Shown: positions 24,214 to 37,441, numbered from the stretch's first letter. The stretch is DNA of 64,000 nt from Avena insularis (GCA_023614405.1 CM042694.1:93603285-93667284); one strand, 5' to 3'. Notes: generated by a model from the letters alone, not told the origin. Made by a program: numbers and translations.

Positions 24214-27200
24214 TGTAACATCCCAAAACTTTAATCAAGGTTATCAAGTTCAAATCACCCAATTTAGGGTTAACAAAAAACTTTTACTAATAAAATGATT
24301 ATTGATGCATGTGTGTGTTGCATTAGTGTAGAATTGTTTGAAAATGCCATGCTTGATTGTTCTAAATATTGTGAAATGGTTTAAAGGTTAATTCCACATC
24401 ATCTAGACCATTTACAAACAAAATCCAAAGAAAAAGAAATCAAATAAAAATAAATAAAGCAAATGGTCATTTTGACTAAAGTTAACCACTAGGCCACTTT
24501 GAGTGTTCCTAGAAGAGTATTTCTAACAGAAACAATTCTAGTTCTTTTCACCCCTTGCTAGACCAAGTGAAAGTATATCAAGGCCCACTTTATAAACTTA
24601 CAAAAACATCTAGCAAATCAATTAAATGGACAATGGAAAATTGAATCCAATTCATATGTTAAGATCCTCATTTTTGAAAAACCCATCAAACTAATTCCCC
24701 TTGCCAATCCCAAGCAATCATAGATAACCAAGCATAAGTGTAAATTACTCACCAAAATTGAGCCAAAAATTCAAATTTAATTTTCTTTCGGTCATTAGAT
24801 CAAACACTTGGTGAGCACAGAAATAGCTGCCAAACTATTACTATTTATGATCAATGTCTTGTTCCCCATTTGACCCCTTTCTACTCCCCTTGTCTCCCCC
24901 AACCACAGCCAAGGCAATAGAGCCACTACCCCTCACTGTGTGCACCAGTGCATTGCCACCCGAGCACCTCCCTTGCCACCCGACATGGACCGCTCACAGC
25001 AGACCGCCCCGAGCTGGCCCACGATGTCTTGGAGGTAGGTGCGACCACACCGCCCCCCTGTCCACTCCCCGAGCGAAGCCAAGCCATGGACAACCCCAAC
25101 AAAGCCGCGCCTAGAGCGTATACGCCATGCCGAGGACGCGCCAGAGCGCCGCGCCCGACCAGCTCGCACACGCCGCGCCTCGACCTCACCCTGCGCACAC
25201 TACTCCGCCATGACCCCAGCAGCCGCCCAAACATCCCCCTTCGCCGCCGCTCGACCCGTAGCCATCGTGCGCTGCATCAACACCATCTCTGCCGCGCAGA
25301 GCACCGCCCACTCCCGACCAAATGCGACTGCCCCTTGCCGTGCCTTTAAGCCAGAGAGGACCGCTAGGATACCATGCACCATCCCCTACCTCCAGTCGCG
25401 CCGCTAGCTTCCTGTAGCGTCGCCACCGATGAGCCACACCCACACCACTCGGTCCCATCGCCGGTGTATAAATAGAGGCCTCCCTAGCCTCCATTCCTCA
25501 CACCATTCGACTCCCCTCTCCTCACTGATCCTCCCACACTCTCCCCGGAGCAAGGTGAGCCTCAGTCTGCCGGAATTTCACCGGAGTTCGCCGCTGCAGA
25601 GGAGAAGAGGCGCCGTCGATTAGAGCCGCCCTAGGAGCTGCCGCGACCACGCCACGAACCGCCGTCGTCTACCAGCTCGAACGCCCCCATCACCGACCGT
25701 AGCTGGAGCCCAGGTGAGCGCCCGTAGACCCCCACCGTGCCGCTAGGGTTCGTCCTCGCTGGAGACCTGTTCACCGGGAACGACGAACCACAGTCATTAG
25801 ATCGTAGTCTAATCGCACGACTTAGATTGAAACATACCAATTTAGGTTTTAGGAGTCGCTGACAAGCGGGAACCCTATCAGCAGCCCGCTGTAGCCCAAC
25901 GATTCAAATAATCTTTTTCTAATTTAGTTGAAATCATATTCTGTCTACTTATTCAAAAATAAATACAGAGAGATTCACTTAACCAAATTACATGATTCAA
26001 ATTTTGTTAGAAAGATAATTAAAATATCTATCCAAGCCCGTTGGATTTAAATTATTTGGAGTTAGAGATAATCTATAGCAAAAATAACAAAACAGAGACT
26101 TATGCAACTTCAAACATTTTTCGAAAATCAACCATAGTAACTTTTGAGTTGATTCCAACTCTCAAAAATCACATTTGATAATACCTATCTGAATATGTAA
26201 TAATATTTAGGTTTGCATGTAGTGACTTTGTACTAGCACCAAAATAATGCTATATAGGCATTTCTAGTCACTTTAAATCATTTAAGTAATAATCTTAAAC
26301 TTTATAAAATGTGACCAACCCCTTTAAATCACATTCCCATGTATTAGAATATGTGGTGATGACATGTGTCCACATGATCCCATATTGCATTTGGAGAATA
26401 TTAAATCTTAATTAATTTCAATGAGTAGAAATTACTTTTCTCAAATAAAATAATTGAAACTCGTGCTTTAATACATGTGATGATTGTAATGATGCTAGAT
26501 CATAAAGTGTGTGCCTTAGTGTGCTAAATAGACTTAGTTAAGTATTCTTTGGTGATTGTGTACACCATATTCATTTATAGACGATAGTACCGACCAAGTC
26601 TACGAGGAGGAGGAGTTCTACCCCGAAGAAGGCGAAGAAAACTTCAATCACTGCACCAATCAAGGCAAGCTATTATTGGCAAGGTAATACTTGCAAGCCA
26701 TCACTAGATGCAAGTTAACCTAAGCAAGATGCATTAGGCATGCTTGGTTATACATTTTGATTTATACCCATCCCAAGTTTTACTTACAAGCTTTACTTTT
26801 TACTTTACCAAAGTTTCGTTACTTTTAGTAATGCTTTGTGAGATTTTGGAAAGTAGTATAGATAACATAAAGAGTATAAAACTAGGCCTATACTAGATGT
26901 CATTCTATGGCATGAGATTGATATTAGCATCCCTCATTAGTGAACACTCTTAACCCTAGTAGCTAGTGCTAAGCATAAAACTTGATCACTTTAGATGGGA
27001 ATACTTGGTGAAAATGATTATGAAAACCTTGGAATGATGAGTCGTTCTATTGAAATGTTTTGACATGTGTTGAGAAACACAAATGCATTTTTGATGATGA
27101 AAATGTTAAGGCATGAACCTTACCCTTTACAAAAACTGATGGTTGGATTCGGATGCGATATCATTCCAATATTACCGTATAACCACAATACCTGAATTGG

Positions 27201-28108
27201 GTAAGGCTTAGTCAGAAGTTTATATGCATTAGTAAGGGTTCCCTCGTGAAAGATGTTTGAGCTAAGGCTACCTCTTGATGATGTTCACCTATGCAGTGCC
27301 CAGGATGGCAGATGGCCATGGCTGGGAGGCCAAACTCATAGAAGAGGTGCTTATACTAGAGTGTGTAAAGGAAAGGTTATGATTGATTATCCACATACTG
27401 AGTATGATGATTCAGGGTTACCCCTGACGGATGTATCGAATTTTGTGGTAAAAAGTGTACCACCTCTGCAGAGTGTCAAACTATTCGAATAGTCACGTCC
27501 GCAGTCATGGACAGTTGGAGTGGCCATACTGCTCCGTCGTCAGATGTTCTCAAAATGACTTGTGAAATGAATCGTGACTTTGACTTGACCACAACAGGGC
27601 TGTGACTATGAAAACTAAGTTCCCACTTAGGTGATTTAGAATATTATTTTAACTTTCTTTATTTTTGAACTCAGCTTAGGTTAAAATTTAGCTGTTGCAA
27701 ATAAACTTAGAGCTTAGGATCCTACTAGAACTACCTTATTTGTTAGTGATAGTTTACGAGTACTTAAAGAGTACTCATGGCTTTGTTCTGGCTATTCCCG
27801 TGGTCAGACTATGAGGAGGACTATCAGGAGGATGGACAGCAGGATGGCTACGACAACTAGGATCCTCTCCCATCATCAACATTGCTTGTGACACTGAAGA
27901 TGGAGCTCACCGCTACGCTTATTATTCCGCTGCTTGTTTGTATTAAGACTAGATCATGAGATCCTTTATTTGTGTAGGACCTTATTATGGTTTGTAATGG
28001 ATGATGTACTGTGATATCCAATCTGTTATGTCTCGTAAAAATGGTAATCCTGGGATTGCGATGTATGGCATAATAGGCATCTGGGATTAAAAAACCCGGT
28101 TGTTGACT
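24214..28108 (+). repeat. 3' LTR of the chromovirus
   Basis: A 3895-bp LTR, uninterrupted. It starts TGTAACATCC and ends GTTGACT; the last base differs from the expected CA. The TATA box TATAAATA is at 25467-25474. It is followed by TCCAC (28109-28113), the duplicated target. Confidence 0.9.
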
Positions 28109-30181
28109 TCCACCCCTAGCACGCTTAACTTTCCAATTCAATCTCTCCCAACTCGCGCGAAGAACCCTTATACCTTGTTGTCAAGACTAGCAATCCTATT
28201 AACTCATATCAATATATCAACCGTTCCTTATTTTTTGAAATTACGAGCAAGTATTTAAGTAAACGATAATAAATAAGTAATAATAATATTTTATTCTAAT
28301 GAAAATAAAAAACTAACTAAATTAATATTTTATTCATTTTTCCATTTATTCATTTAATATGACATAAATAATATCTTCAAATTTGTATATCGAAATTCGA
28401 CAAATAATATATCCATTATTATCAGAAAAATGTCAGAAATTCAAATATGTCATAAAAAATTACTAAAAATTTAATTTTCGAAATAAATTTTTTTCTTTTC
28501 GGATTTTAAGAATCTAAAAGAATCCAAAACGGACTAAGGCGGTTGACAACGAAGAGTGAATTTTTTCTGTATGTTTTTTTGACATCGTATGCAAAAGTTA
28601 TGGCCATTTGAATTTTCCATGATAGTTTTTTGCAATTATGTTGAAATTCATGTTTGTTAATTTTCGTAACGCTGGGTTCTCTCCATTCTACATCGTTGAT
28701 GTGGTGGTAACACCGGACGACGAGGACTGCATGTTCCCCGGTTTCTCCTTCGCTACACGGGGGATTCTAGACGACAACTATGATCATCTAATGCTGTCAC
28801 ATTTCGAGTACTGCACTGTTGCCGAGCCGGTGAGCTTGCTAGACCTCGGCGAGCTGCCACTATGGCCCGAGGTGGATGCTTTCTTCAGCGACAATGCATT
28901 ATCAGGTTTCACTTGTATGTAGCCGATTCTGCTTTATTGGAGGCAGGTTCCAAATACTCTTTGTCCCCGTGGCATTCTTTAGGTCGAAATATTTTCAATG
29001 TCGGGTATGATCGAATACTTGGATAATAACCATTTTTGAACGATCTGGTTGAGCTTGTAGTGAGTGTTGTAGGTTCTGTCACTCTCATTTATGTGGTGTG
29101 CGACTAGGCTCTGGTCATTTTTGCATGCGGCGGCCTCATTTGGTCAAAGTCTGAAAAAATGAACATGTTCATGTACGCTTTCAGTTAATATCGGATAAGT
29201 GTGTGAAACATTGTAAAACATTAGGAGTGATTTCTTACAATATAACTGGTACCAGTAGTACTGTATTTCTATCTAAATTAATATGAACAGGGACTAAAGA
29301 TTTTGTTCCAAAAAAAATTCCAAATTTTTTTTTGATTTTTTTTTCAAAATTTTCTTGAACTTTTGAATTATTTGACTCGTTAATCTCACACAGATCTCAT
29401 TTTTAACACTAACTATACTTAATCTTAGATCAAATTACACTTATGGTCAAACTTTTCGGTCGGTTACCCATCCTAGCACTACTCCATCCCAGCACGCTTA
29501 ACTTTCCAATTCCATCTCTCCCAAAAAACCCTTATACCTTGTTGTCAAGACTAGTATATCAATCCTATTAACTCATGTCAATATGTCAATCGTCTTTATT
29601 TTTTGAAATTACGACCAACTATTTAAGTAAACAATAATAATATTATATTCCAATGAAAATAAAAAATAACTAAATTAATATTTTATTAATTTTTTCCATT
29701 TATTCATTTAATATGACATAAATAATATCTTCAAATCAACAAATCGAAATTCGACAAATAATATATCCATTATTATCAAAAAAATGTGAGAAAATTCAAA
29801 TATGACATAAACAAAATTACTAAAAAAAATAATTTTTGAAATAACTTTTTTTCTTTTCGACTTTTATGAATCCAAAACGGCCTAAGGCGGTTGAAATCGA
29901 AGTGTAAATTTTTTCTACACGTTTGATAGGCTGTACATTTTTTTATAACATCGTAGGACATTTCTTTGCAAATTATATCGAAATTCATGTTTGTTAATTT
30001 TCGTAATGCTGGGTACTCTCCATTCTGCATCGCTGATGTGGTGGTAACACCGGACGACGAGGACTGCATGTTCCCCGGTTTCTCCTTCGCTGCACCGGGG
30101 ATCCTGGACGACAACTATGATCATCTAATGCTGTCACATTTCGAGTACTGCAATGTTGCCGAGCCGGTGAGCTTGCTGGAC
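28109..30181. repeat. Right part of the tandem repeat array (copies C and D)
   Basis: The spacer resumes at 28109 exactly where the left side stopped (CACTACTCCAC...). It runs through copy C (28638-28922), another AT-rich spacer (28923-29950) and most of copy D (29966-30181). Corresponding points (28671 and 30008) give a period of 1337 bp. Copy D is cut at 30181 by the next LTR, inside GAGCTTGCTGGAC. Confidence 0.8.
28638..28922 (+). other. Array copy C: open 94-codon frame
   Basis: This is the only copy of the tandem-repeat segment with an intact frame (MLKFMFVNFRNAGF to SGFTCM, stop 28920-28922). The middle is acidic (TPDDEDCMFPGFSF) and the C-terminal part has LLDLGELPLWPEVDAFF. I do not recognise the family. 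A real terminal exon of a duplicated gene and an open frame in a repeat are both possible. Copy D has ATA where this copy has the start ATG, which argues against the ATG being important. Confidence 0.4.
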
Positions 30182-33100
30182 TGTAACACCCCAAATATTC
30201 TAATCAAGGTTATCAAGTTCTAATCACCCAATTTAGGGTTAACAAAAACTTTTATTAATAAAATGAATATGAATCCACGTGTGTTTGTATTAGTGTAGCA
30301 TTGAGTGTATATGCCATGCTTGATTGTTCTAAATGTTGTGAAATGGTTTAAAGGTGAATGCCACATCATCTAGACCATTTACAAACAAAACCCAAAGGGA
30401 AAGAAATCAAATAAGATTAAATAAAGCAAATGGTCATTTTGACCATTTTAAACCACTAGGCCACTTTAGGTGTTCCTAGAGGAGACATTTTAACAGAAGC
30501 AATTATACTTCTTTTCACCCCTTGCTAGACCAAGTAAAAGTGTATCCAGGCCCACTTTACAAACTTACAAAAACATCTAGCAAATCCATTTAAAGGACAT
30601 TTGAAAATTGAATCAAGCATATGCGTTAAGATCACACTTTTTCAAAAACCTACCAAATCAATTCCCCTTGACCTCTCCAAGAAAACCTAGCCTCTCAAGC
30701 TTAATATAAGATCACTCAAAAAATTTGAATCAAAAATTCAAAAACAAATTTCATGCGGCCATTAACACAAACACTTGGCATGCACAGAATAATCTCTAGC
30801 CTAACTTCACTGTTTTGTACAGTGACCATCGACCAATTGATCTCCCTCTTAACCCCCTTGTCCCCCTGAGTGTCTAGCAGCAACAGACAAGCCCCCTTCG
30901 TCGTGGAGAACAGTGGAACACCACTGTTTTGTGGTCATCGCCGGCTGACCACGGCCAGCTCGCAATAGACCATCCCGTGCCCATCTAGGATGTCGACTAG
31001 CACCGCTATAGCCTACCGTCACTCCATGTCCAGGCCACAACCCCAGCCGAGCCATGGACCACCTTAGTCGCGCCGCGCATCGCCTCTCTACGCCATGTCC
31101 AGAGCGTGCCAGTGCGCCGTGCCCGACCAGCCCCGCCAGCTCGCGCTTTTCCCTCACCGCGCACGCGCGGCCTCGCCATGATCACACCACCCCGGCAGAC
31201 ACCCCCATTCGCCGCCACGCGGCCTGTAGCTGCCGCGCGCCACCGCAAACACCACTGCCTCCGCTCAGAGCGCCGCATGCGCCAGACCAAACCACGCCAC
31301 CCCACACCGCGCCTTTAAGTCCGTGAGAACCGCCAGGGAGCACCGCACCGTCCTACGCCCTCGCCCATGCCATTAGCTGCCTGTAGCGATGCCACCGTCG
31401 CACCGCTCGGTCCCCTCGTAGAGCTATAAAAGGAGGCCACCCCCGCCTCCATTCTGCACACCACTCGACTCCCCACTCCTCACTGACCTTCCCCACCTCT
31501 CCCCGGAGCAAGGCGAGCACCACCATGCTGGAATTTCACCGGAGTCTGCCGCTACTGGAGGAGAAGGGCGCCGTCGATTCCAACCACCCCGAGCCCTACC
31601 GTGACCACGCCTCGCCTCGTCGTCGTCTACCTCGTCGTTTACCCCCGTCACTAAGTCTAGATGGAGCCCAGGTGATCCCCGAGAGACCCCCACCGCCGCG
31701 CTAGGTTTGATTCCTCGTCGGAGCTGTTCGTCGTCGACGACAACCCTCAGCCGTTGATCTATCTTCTAATCGTAGGGCTCAGGTTAAACGGTACCGCTTC
31801 GCGTTGGATGAATCACTAACCAGTGGACCCCCTCTATCAGCCGCGCGTTATGCTGTGCTGTGAAGTTGGGCCGGCCCGTTTAGCTTTCCCGCCCAGGCCT
31901 GGAAATTCAAATAAGGATTTTCCTTTTTAGTTTAAGTCTTATTCTGTCCACTTATTCAAAAATCAATTCAGAGAGTTTCACTTAACCAAATTGCATGATT
32001 CCAATTTTGGTAGAAATATAATTAAATTATCTATCCAAGCCCGTTGGATTGAAATCATTTGGATCTAGAGGTAATATTTAGAAAACATAACAAGACAGAG
32101 ACTTTTGCAACTTCAAACATTTTTCAAAAACCAACCATAACATCTTTTGAGTTGATTCCAACTCTCAAAAATCACATTTGATAATATCTATCTGAATATG
32201 TAAAAATATCTAGGTTTGTATGCAGTGACTTTGGACTAGTACCAAAAGAATGCTATTAGGGTATTTCTAGTCACTTTAAATCTATTAAATGATAATCTTA
32301 AACTTTATAGAATATGATCAACACTTTAAATCACATTACCATGTATTAGAATATGTGGTGATGACATGTGTCCACATGATCCCATATTTTGATTAGAGAA
32401 TATTAAATCTTAATTAATTTCAATGAGTAGAAATTACTTTTCTCAAATAAACTAAATAAAACTAGTTCTTTATTTCATGTGATGATTGTGATAATACTAG
32501 ATCATCAAGTGTGATCCTTAGTGTGCTAAATAAACTAGTTAAGTATTTTTTTGGTGATTGTGTACCCCGTATTTATTTATAGACGATAGTACCGACCAAG
32601 GATACGAGGAGGGGGATTTCTACCCGAAGAAGAGGAGAAAACTTCAATCACTGCACCAATCAAGGCAAGCCATCACTAGATACAAGTTAACCTAAGCAAG
32701 ATGCATTAAGCATCTTGGTTATACATTTTGATTTATACCCATCCCAAGTTTTACTTGCAAGCTTTACTTTTTACTTTACCAAAGTATCTTTACTTTTAGT
32801 TAATGCTTTGTGAGATTTTGGAAAGTAGTATAGGTAGCATAAAGAGTATAAAACTAGGCCTATACTAGATGTCATTCTATGGCATGAGATTGAGATTACC
32901 ATCCCTCATTAGTGAACACTCTTAACTTAGTGGCTAGTGCTAAGCATAAAACTTGATCACTTTAGATGGGAATACTTGGTGAAAATGCTTATGAAAACCT
33001 TGGAATGATGAGTCATTATATTGAAATGTTTTGACATGTATTGAGAAACACAAATGGATTGGATGACCAAAATGTTGAGGCATGAGCCTTGGCCCTTTAT

Positions 33101-34083
33101 AAAAACCGATGGTTGGGTTCGGATACGATACCATTCTAATTTTATCGTACAACCACAATACCTGAATTGGGTAAGGCTTAGTCGGAAGTTTATATGCATT
33201 ACTATGGGTTCCCTCGGGGAAGAGATTTGAGCTGAGGCTACCTCTTGATGATGTCCATCTATGCAGTGCTCAGGATGGCGGATGGCCATGGCTGGGAGGC
33301 CAAGCTCATAGGGGAGGTGCCTATACTAGAGTGTGTAATTGAAAGGTTATGATTGATTATCGGCATACTAAGTATGATGATTCAGGATTATCCCTGACGG
33401 ATGTATCAAATTTTGTGGTGAAAGTGTACCACCTCTATAGAGTGTCAAACTATTCGAATGGCCGCGTCCACGGTCATGGACAGTTGGAGTGGACATACTG
33501 TTCCGTCGTTAGATGTTTTCCAAATGACTTATGAAGTGAACTATGATTTTGGCTTGACCACAATAGGGTTGTGAATAGGAAAACTAGGTTCCCAACTTAA
33601 AGTGATTTAGAACATTTACTTAGTTTTCTTTACTTCTGAACTCAGTTTAGATGAATCTGGCTTTTTGTAAATAAACTTAGAGCTTAGGATTCCTACTAGA
33701 ACTACCTCACTTTGTTAGAGATAGTTTGCGAGTACTTAAAGAGTACTCATTGCTTTGTCCCTGGCTATTCCCGTGGCCAGGCTATGAGGAGGACTATCAG
33801 GAAGATGGCCAGCAGGACGGCTACGACAACTAGGATCATCTCCCATCGTCAGCATTGCCTATGACACTGAAGATGGAGCCCACTACTATGCTTATTATTA
33901 TTCCGCTGCTTATTTGTACTAAGAATGGATCATGAGATCCTTTATTTGTGTAAGACCTTATTATGTTATGTAATGGATGATGTACTGTGATATCCAATCT
34001 GTTATGTCTCGCAAAAATGGTAATCTTGGGATTGCGATGTATGGCATAACAGGCATCTGGGATTAAAAATCTGGGTGTTGACA
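30182..34083 (+). repeat. 5' LTR of the second chromovirus
   Basis: A 3902-bp LTR starts TGTAACACCC and ends TGTTGACA. The TATA box is TATAAAAG at 31425-31432. Confidence 0.85.
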
Positions 34084-34086
34084 AGT

Positions 34087-34099
34087 TGGTATCAGAGCC
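34087..34099 (+). other. Primer binding site, initiator tRNA-Met type
   Basis: TGGTATCAGAGCC lies four bases after the LTR end, identical to the site at 18389. Confidence 0.9.
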
Positions 34100-34311
34100 A
34101 TCCTGACCATAGGAGACCCTAGTTAGAATGGATGTCCGAAGAAAAACTTAGTTTCAAAACAAATTAAGTGAGTATTTATAAAAACATATTCCCCCTCTTA
34201 TCCCTAAGATTCTTTCAAAAAAAATCATGTTCCTCAAAGATTCTTACTTTACTACATAAAATTAGACACACTTGATCACCTCACTAACTTACTCATCCTA
34301 AATTCTTATAG

Positions 34312-34456
34312 ATGGAAGTTCAGTATTGCAAGTTCTACCAGTTGGGCAACGGAGGCCAGCTGATCTTTGAGAGGGATCTTGATGCACTATGAGAGTACCT
34401 TGAGCGCCCGCATCCAGAAATCTTCGGAGCTCAACTCAAGGATTTCCCAGGAGGAG
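34312..34456 (+). pseudogene. Start of ORF1, cut off by an insertion
   Basis: The frame from ATG 34312 matches the ORF1 at 18615 (MEVQYCKFYQLGNGG). It keeps Gln where the other copy has a stop, but has its own TGA near 34390 (DAL then stop). It ends at 34456 where a foreign LTR begins. Confidence 0.6.
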
Positions 34457-35071
34457 TGATACATTGCAAATGTATCTATAATTTTTGATGTTCCATGCTT
34501 GGTTTTATCTACTTTCTTGTGTTTTGTCCACACTTTGGACTGATGGCGGTCTATGTATAATGTTGTAATACCCAATCAAGTTCAAAAGGATTCAAGATGA
34601 TTAGTATATGCTTGTATGCTTTCTCGATGTTTGTCAATTGCCCCGCTGTAATTTGTTCACCCAACATGTTATCTATCTTAAGGAGAGCCACCTCTAGTGA
34701 ACTATGGACCCCGGTCCTTTCTTTTACATTCAATCTACAAACTGTTTACTATTTTGTGTTTACTTTCTACAAACTATTAATTTATTCCATTTGATATGTT
34801 TAATCCTTTGTTTTCAGCAAAACCGTGAGATTGACAACCTCATCGCAAGTTGGGGGCAAAGTTCTGTGGTTGTGTTGTGCAGGTCTCCACGTTGCTGCTG
34901 GCACCGGTAGTGCGCCCTGCCAACGTTCAGCTAGCTACACCTTTGGGGTGTTTCCTTGCTCCTACTGGTTTGATTAATCCTTGGTTTCTTACTGAGGGAA
35001 AACTTGTTGATGTGCTCATTATACCTTCCTCTTGAGGTTCCCCAACGAGCTAGATATATTTTGGGCCATCA
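34457..35071 (+). repeat. LTR with internal deletion
   Basis: Compared with the 1556-bp LTR at 4704-6259, about 950 bp is missing at 34539-34540. The join sits at a short shared TTGGA sequence. The ends TGATACATTG and GGGCCATCA are kept. Confidence 0.78.
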
Positions 35072-35082
35072 AGCTATTTTTC

Positions 35083-35100
35083 TGGCGCCGTTGCCGGGGA
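35083..35100 (+). other. Primer binding site, tRNA-Asp type
   Basis: TGGCGCCGTTGCCGGGGA is 11 bases after the LTR end, a full match to the complement of the tRNA-Asp 3' end. Confidence 0.88.
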
Positions 35101-35303
35101 GTCAAGGACATCTTCACAAGGGGAGTCCCTCATAACCAATCTCTTTACTTTGTTATTTTTGTTTTGCTTAGTTTTCTTTTGCTTTGTTTGCTTGTTTCTT
35201 TATCTAAAACACACAAAAAATTAGTTTTACTAGTTTGCTTTCTTTATAAAAAACACACAAAAAATTAAGACTCCTTTAGTTGTCACATCTTCCTTAGCTG
35301 ACC

Positions 35304-35873
35304 ATGTTGATCCCTAAATTCACCCTGAAAGACCTTTCAATAGGTAGTGGTTCAATAATTGGAAAACATAATATTGAAGAATTCTTTAATCATGTTAGTA
35401 AACATGAGGATACTAAGGATAGATCCCTTGCAGAACTTGCTCCAAACTATGAGATTGATGCAGCTTCTTTAGTTCACATGTTGGAAGCTAGGTTTGTTAA
35501 CCTTAACCCCTTAATGCAAATAATGTTTCTTAAACTTAAATAAATTGATGAATCTGAGAAGAGAGATTTTATTCTTGAAACTTTGCTTAAGGAATTCTAT
35601 GATGTTGCCAAGGAAGCTATAAAAGTCTTTGAACGTTTCAATATGCTAGGCTCATGTTTAGATGTTGTTGGTACACGAGAAAAGATGAACAAAACTGAAC
35701 CTAATGGGGAGGAAACTAAGATACCAATACCCTTTAAACTGGTAGCAATACATGAAGCCATATAAAAGAATCTTGATTGGATTGTTCCTGAAAACCCTTT
35801 TGATGAAAATAGTGAACCTAAGAGCATTGAGAGAGGATCCTCTAGAACTTATTTGGATGAAATGCCTTGCATT
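35304..35873 (+). pseudogene. Second copy of the unknown retroelement ORF
   Basis: This is homologous to 6491-7066 with the same start (MLIPKFTLKDLSIGSG) and the same TAA after LKLK (35541-35543). A second stop (TAA, 35763-35765) is specific to this copy, while the TGA at 6863 is CGA here. Truncated at about 35873. Confidence 0.55.
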
Positions 35874-37441
35874 GGACGTCCTATTGCCTACCATAGTGAG
35901 AAACTTGATGGCGCACGCCTCAATTATACGATTTATGACAAGGAGCTTTTTGTCTTAGTCCGTGTTCTCCATGTTTGGCAACATTAACTTTGGCCAAAGC
36001 AATTTACCATACATTCCAATCATGAGTCATTTCAATATCTTAAAGGCCAAGCCAACTTGAGCAAGAGACACGCTAAGTGGGTTGAGTTTATGGAATCTTT
36101 TCCTTACATTGTCAAGTATAAGAAGGGCAAAGATAATATAGTCGCAGACGCTTTGTCTCGGAAGCACACAAGCCTTGTTACTCAACTTGAAGTAAACGTG
36201 TTGGTTCTTGATGAAATCAAAAATTTGTATACTTCTGACCCGTTATTCTTTGGACCAATTTTCGTAAAGTGCTCCATTGACAAAGGAGTTGATGATTTAT
36301 ATTTGCATAAGGGCTTTCTATTCAAACAAAACAAGCTTTGCATTCCGAAGTCGTCTCTTCAACTTCTGCTCCTCCAAGAATCACCCTTTGGCCGTGGCAA
36401 GACATTGGACATGCTCTCCACTCACTACTTTTGGCCCAAGATAAAACGCGGCATGGAACGCTACGTCCACGATGCACTACTTGTGTAAACGCTAAGTCCA
36501 AGTCCAATCCCTTTGGTCTTTATATGCCATTGCCTATTCCTTATGCACCTTGGTCCGACATTTACATGGATTTTGTTTTAGGATTGCCTAGGTCTAAGCA
36601 TGGTCATGAATCTATATTTGTCATTGTGGATCGCTTTTCCAAAATGGCACACTTCATACCGTGCCATAAGACCGATGATGCTTCACATGTTGTCAATTTA
36701 TTTTTCAGGGAAATTGTCTGTCTTCACGGTGTGCCAAGAACAGTCGTCTCCGGCCGCGATGTCAAATTCATGAGCTACTTATGGAATACCCTCATGGTCA
36801 AGCTCGGCGTCAAGCTACTCTTCTCATCCGCGTTGCATCAACAAACTGATGGCCAAACTGAGGTCGTCAACCGAAGCCTCGGGACTCTCCCACGCGTGTT
36901 GATCAAGAAGAATCTTAAGGATTGGGAGGACTGCATTCCTCACGCCGAGTTCGCCTACAATCGATCCAAGAACTCAACAACCAAGATGAGTCCCTTCATG
37001 ATCGTCTATGGCTTCGAGCCCCTCACCGCACTCGACATAATACCACTACATCTCCATGAGCGCATAAACATGGACGTCGACAAGCGCGCACAAACTTTGA
37101 GGATGCTTCACGAAGAAACAAGAGATACTAACGAGAAACAAGTCCTTCGCCAAGCATCAAGGCTGAACAATCACAAGAAGGAGAAGATCTTCGAAGAAGG
37201 TGACCTTGTATGGATACACTTGAACAAGGATCGTTTCCCCAAGGAACATGATTCCAAGCTCAAACCAAGAGGAGATGGTCCCTTCAAGGTCCTCCAAAGA
37301 ATTAACAACAACGCTTACATCGTAGACATTCCAACCTCCAAGTACCTTGTGAGCAATACGTTCAACGTCAAGGACCTTTCACCCTACCATGGAGATGTTC
37401 AAGATAATAACCATGAAGAGTCGAGGATGACTCTTTCCTAA
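35874..37441 (+). pseudogene. Ty3/gypsy RNase H and integrase fragment, inactive
   Basis: The fragment begins inside RNase H ([16 protein letters not shown]) and runs through ADALSRKH, the integrase zinc region, the core and a C-terminal domain. RNase H has Asn where the family has Asp (HSNHES) and a stop after WQH. A frameshift near 36470 separates 36057-36488 from the open frame that follows. In the integrase core the first Asp (36569) and Glu (36860) are kept, but the middle Asp is Gly (VSGRD, codon 36752-36754). This lineage differs from the chromovirus at 20734. It must derive from an element of which only the 3' part survives here. Confidence 0.8.

Larger units (their letters stand above)
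7924..28108 (+). mobile_element. Ty3/gypsy chromovirus-type retrotransposon, complete ends, nested insertion inside
   Basis: Both ends are visible. Five bases, TCCAC, precede the 5' LTR (7919-7923) and follow the 3' LTR (28109-28113), a perfect target-site duplication. The order is 5' LTR, initiator-Met PBS, an upstream ORF, gag, protease, RT, RNase H, integrase, chromodomain-like tail, polypurine tract, 3' LTR. The gene order RT-RNase H-integrase and the C-terminal chromodomain-like segment place it in the chromovirus branch of Ty3/gypsy, most like Tekay/Del (family knowledge). Many stops and at least two frameshifts make it inactive. A separate 6.5 kb element (9001-15534) interrupts the 5' LTR. 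Confidence 0.9.
30182..34456 (+). mobile_element. Truncated chromovirus-type element (5' LTR, PBS, start of ORF1)
   Basis: The 5' LTR (30182-34083), PBS (34087-34099) and about 360 bp of leader and ORF1 are present, after which a different LTR begins at 34457. The rest of the element and its 3' LTR are missing from the window. LTR and leader are clearly related to 7924-28108 but more diverged than that element's two LTRs are from each other, so this is a separate insertion. Confidence 0.82.
34457..35873 (+). mobile_element. Truncated tRNA-Asp-primed LTR element
   Basis: A deleted LTR (34457-35071), a perfect tRNA-Asp primer site (35083-35100) and the same ORF as at 6491 are followed, near 35873, by an unrelated RNase H sequence. 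The match to 6260-7066 stops right after CCTTGC. No 3' LTR of this family follows. Confidence 0.75.
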
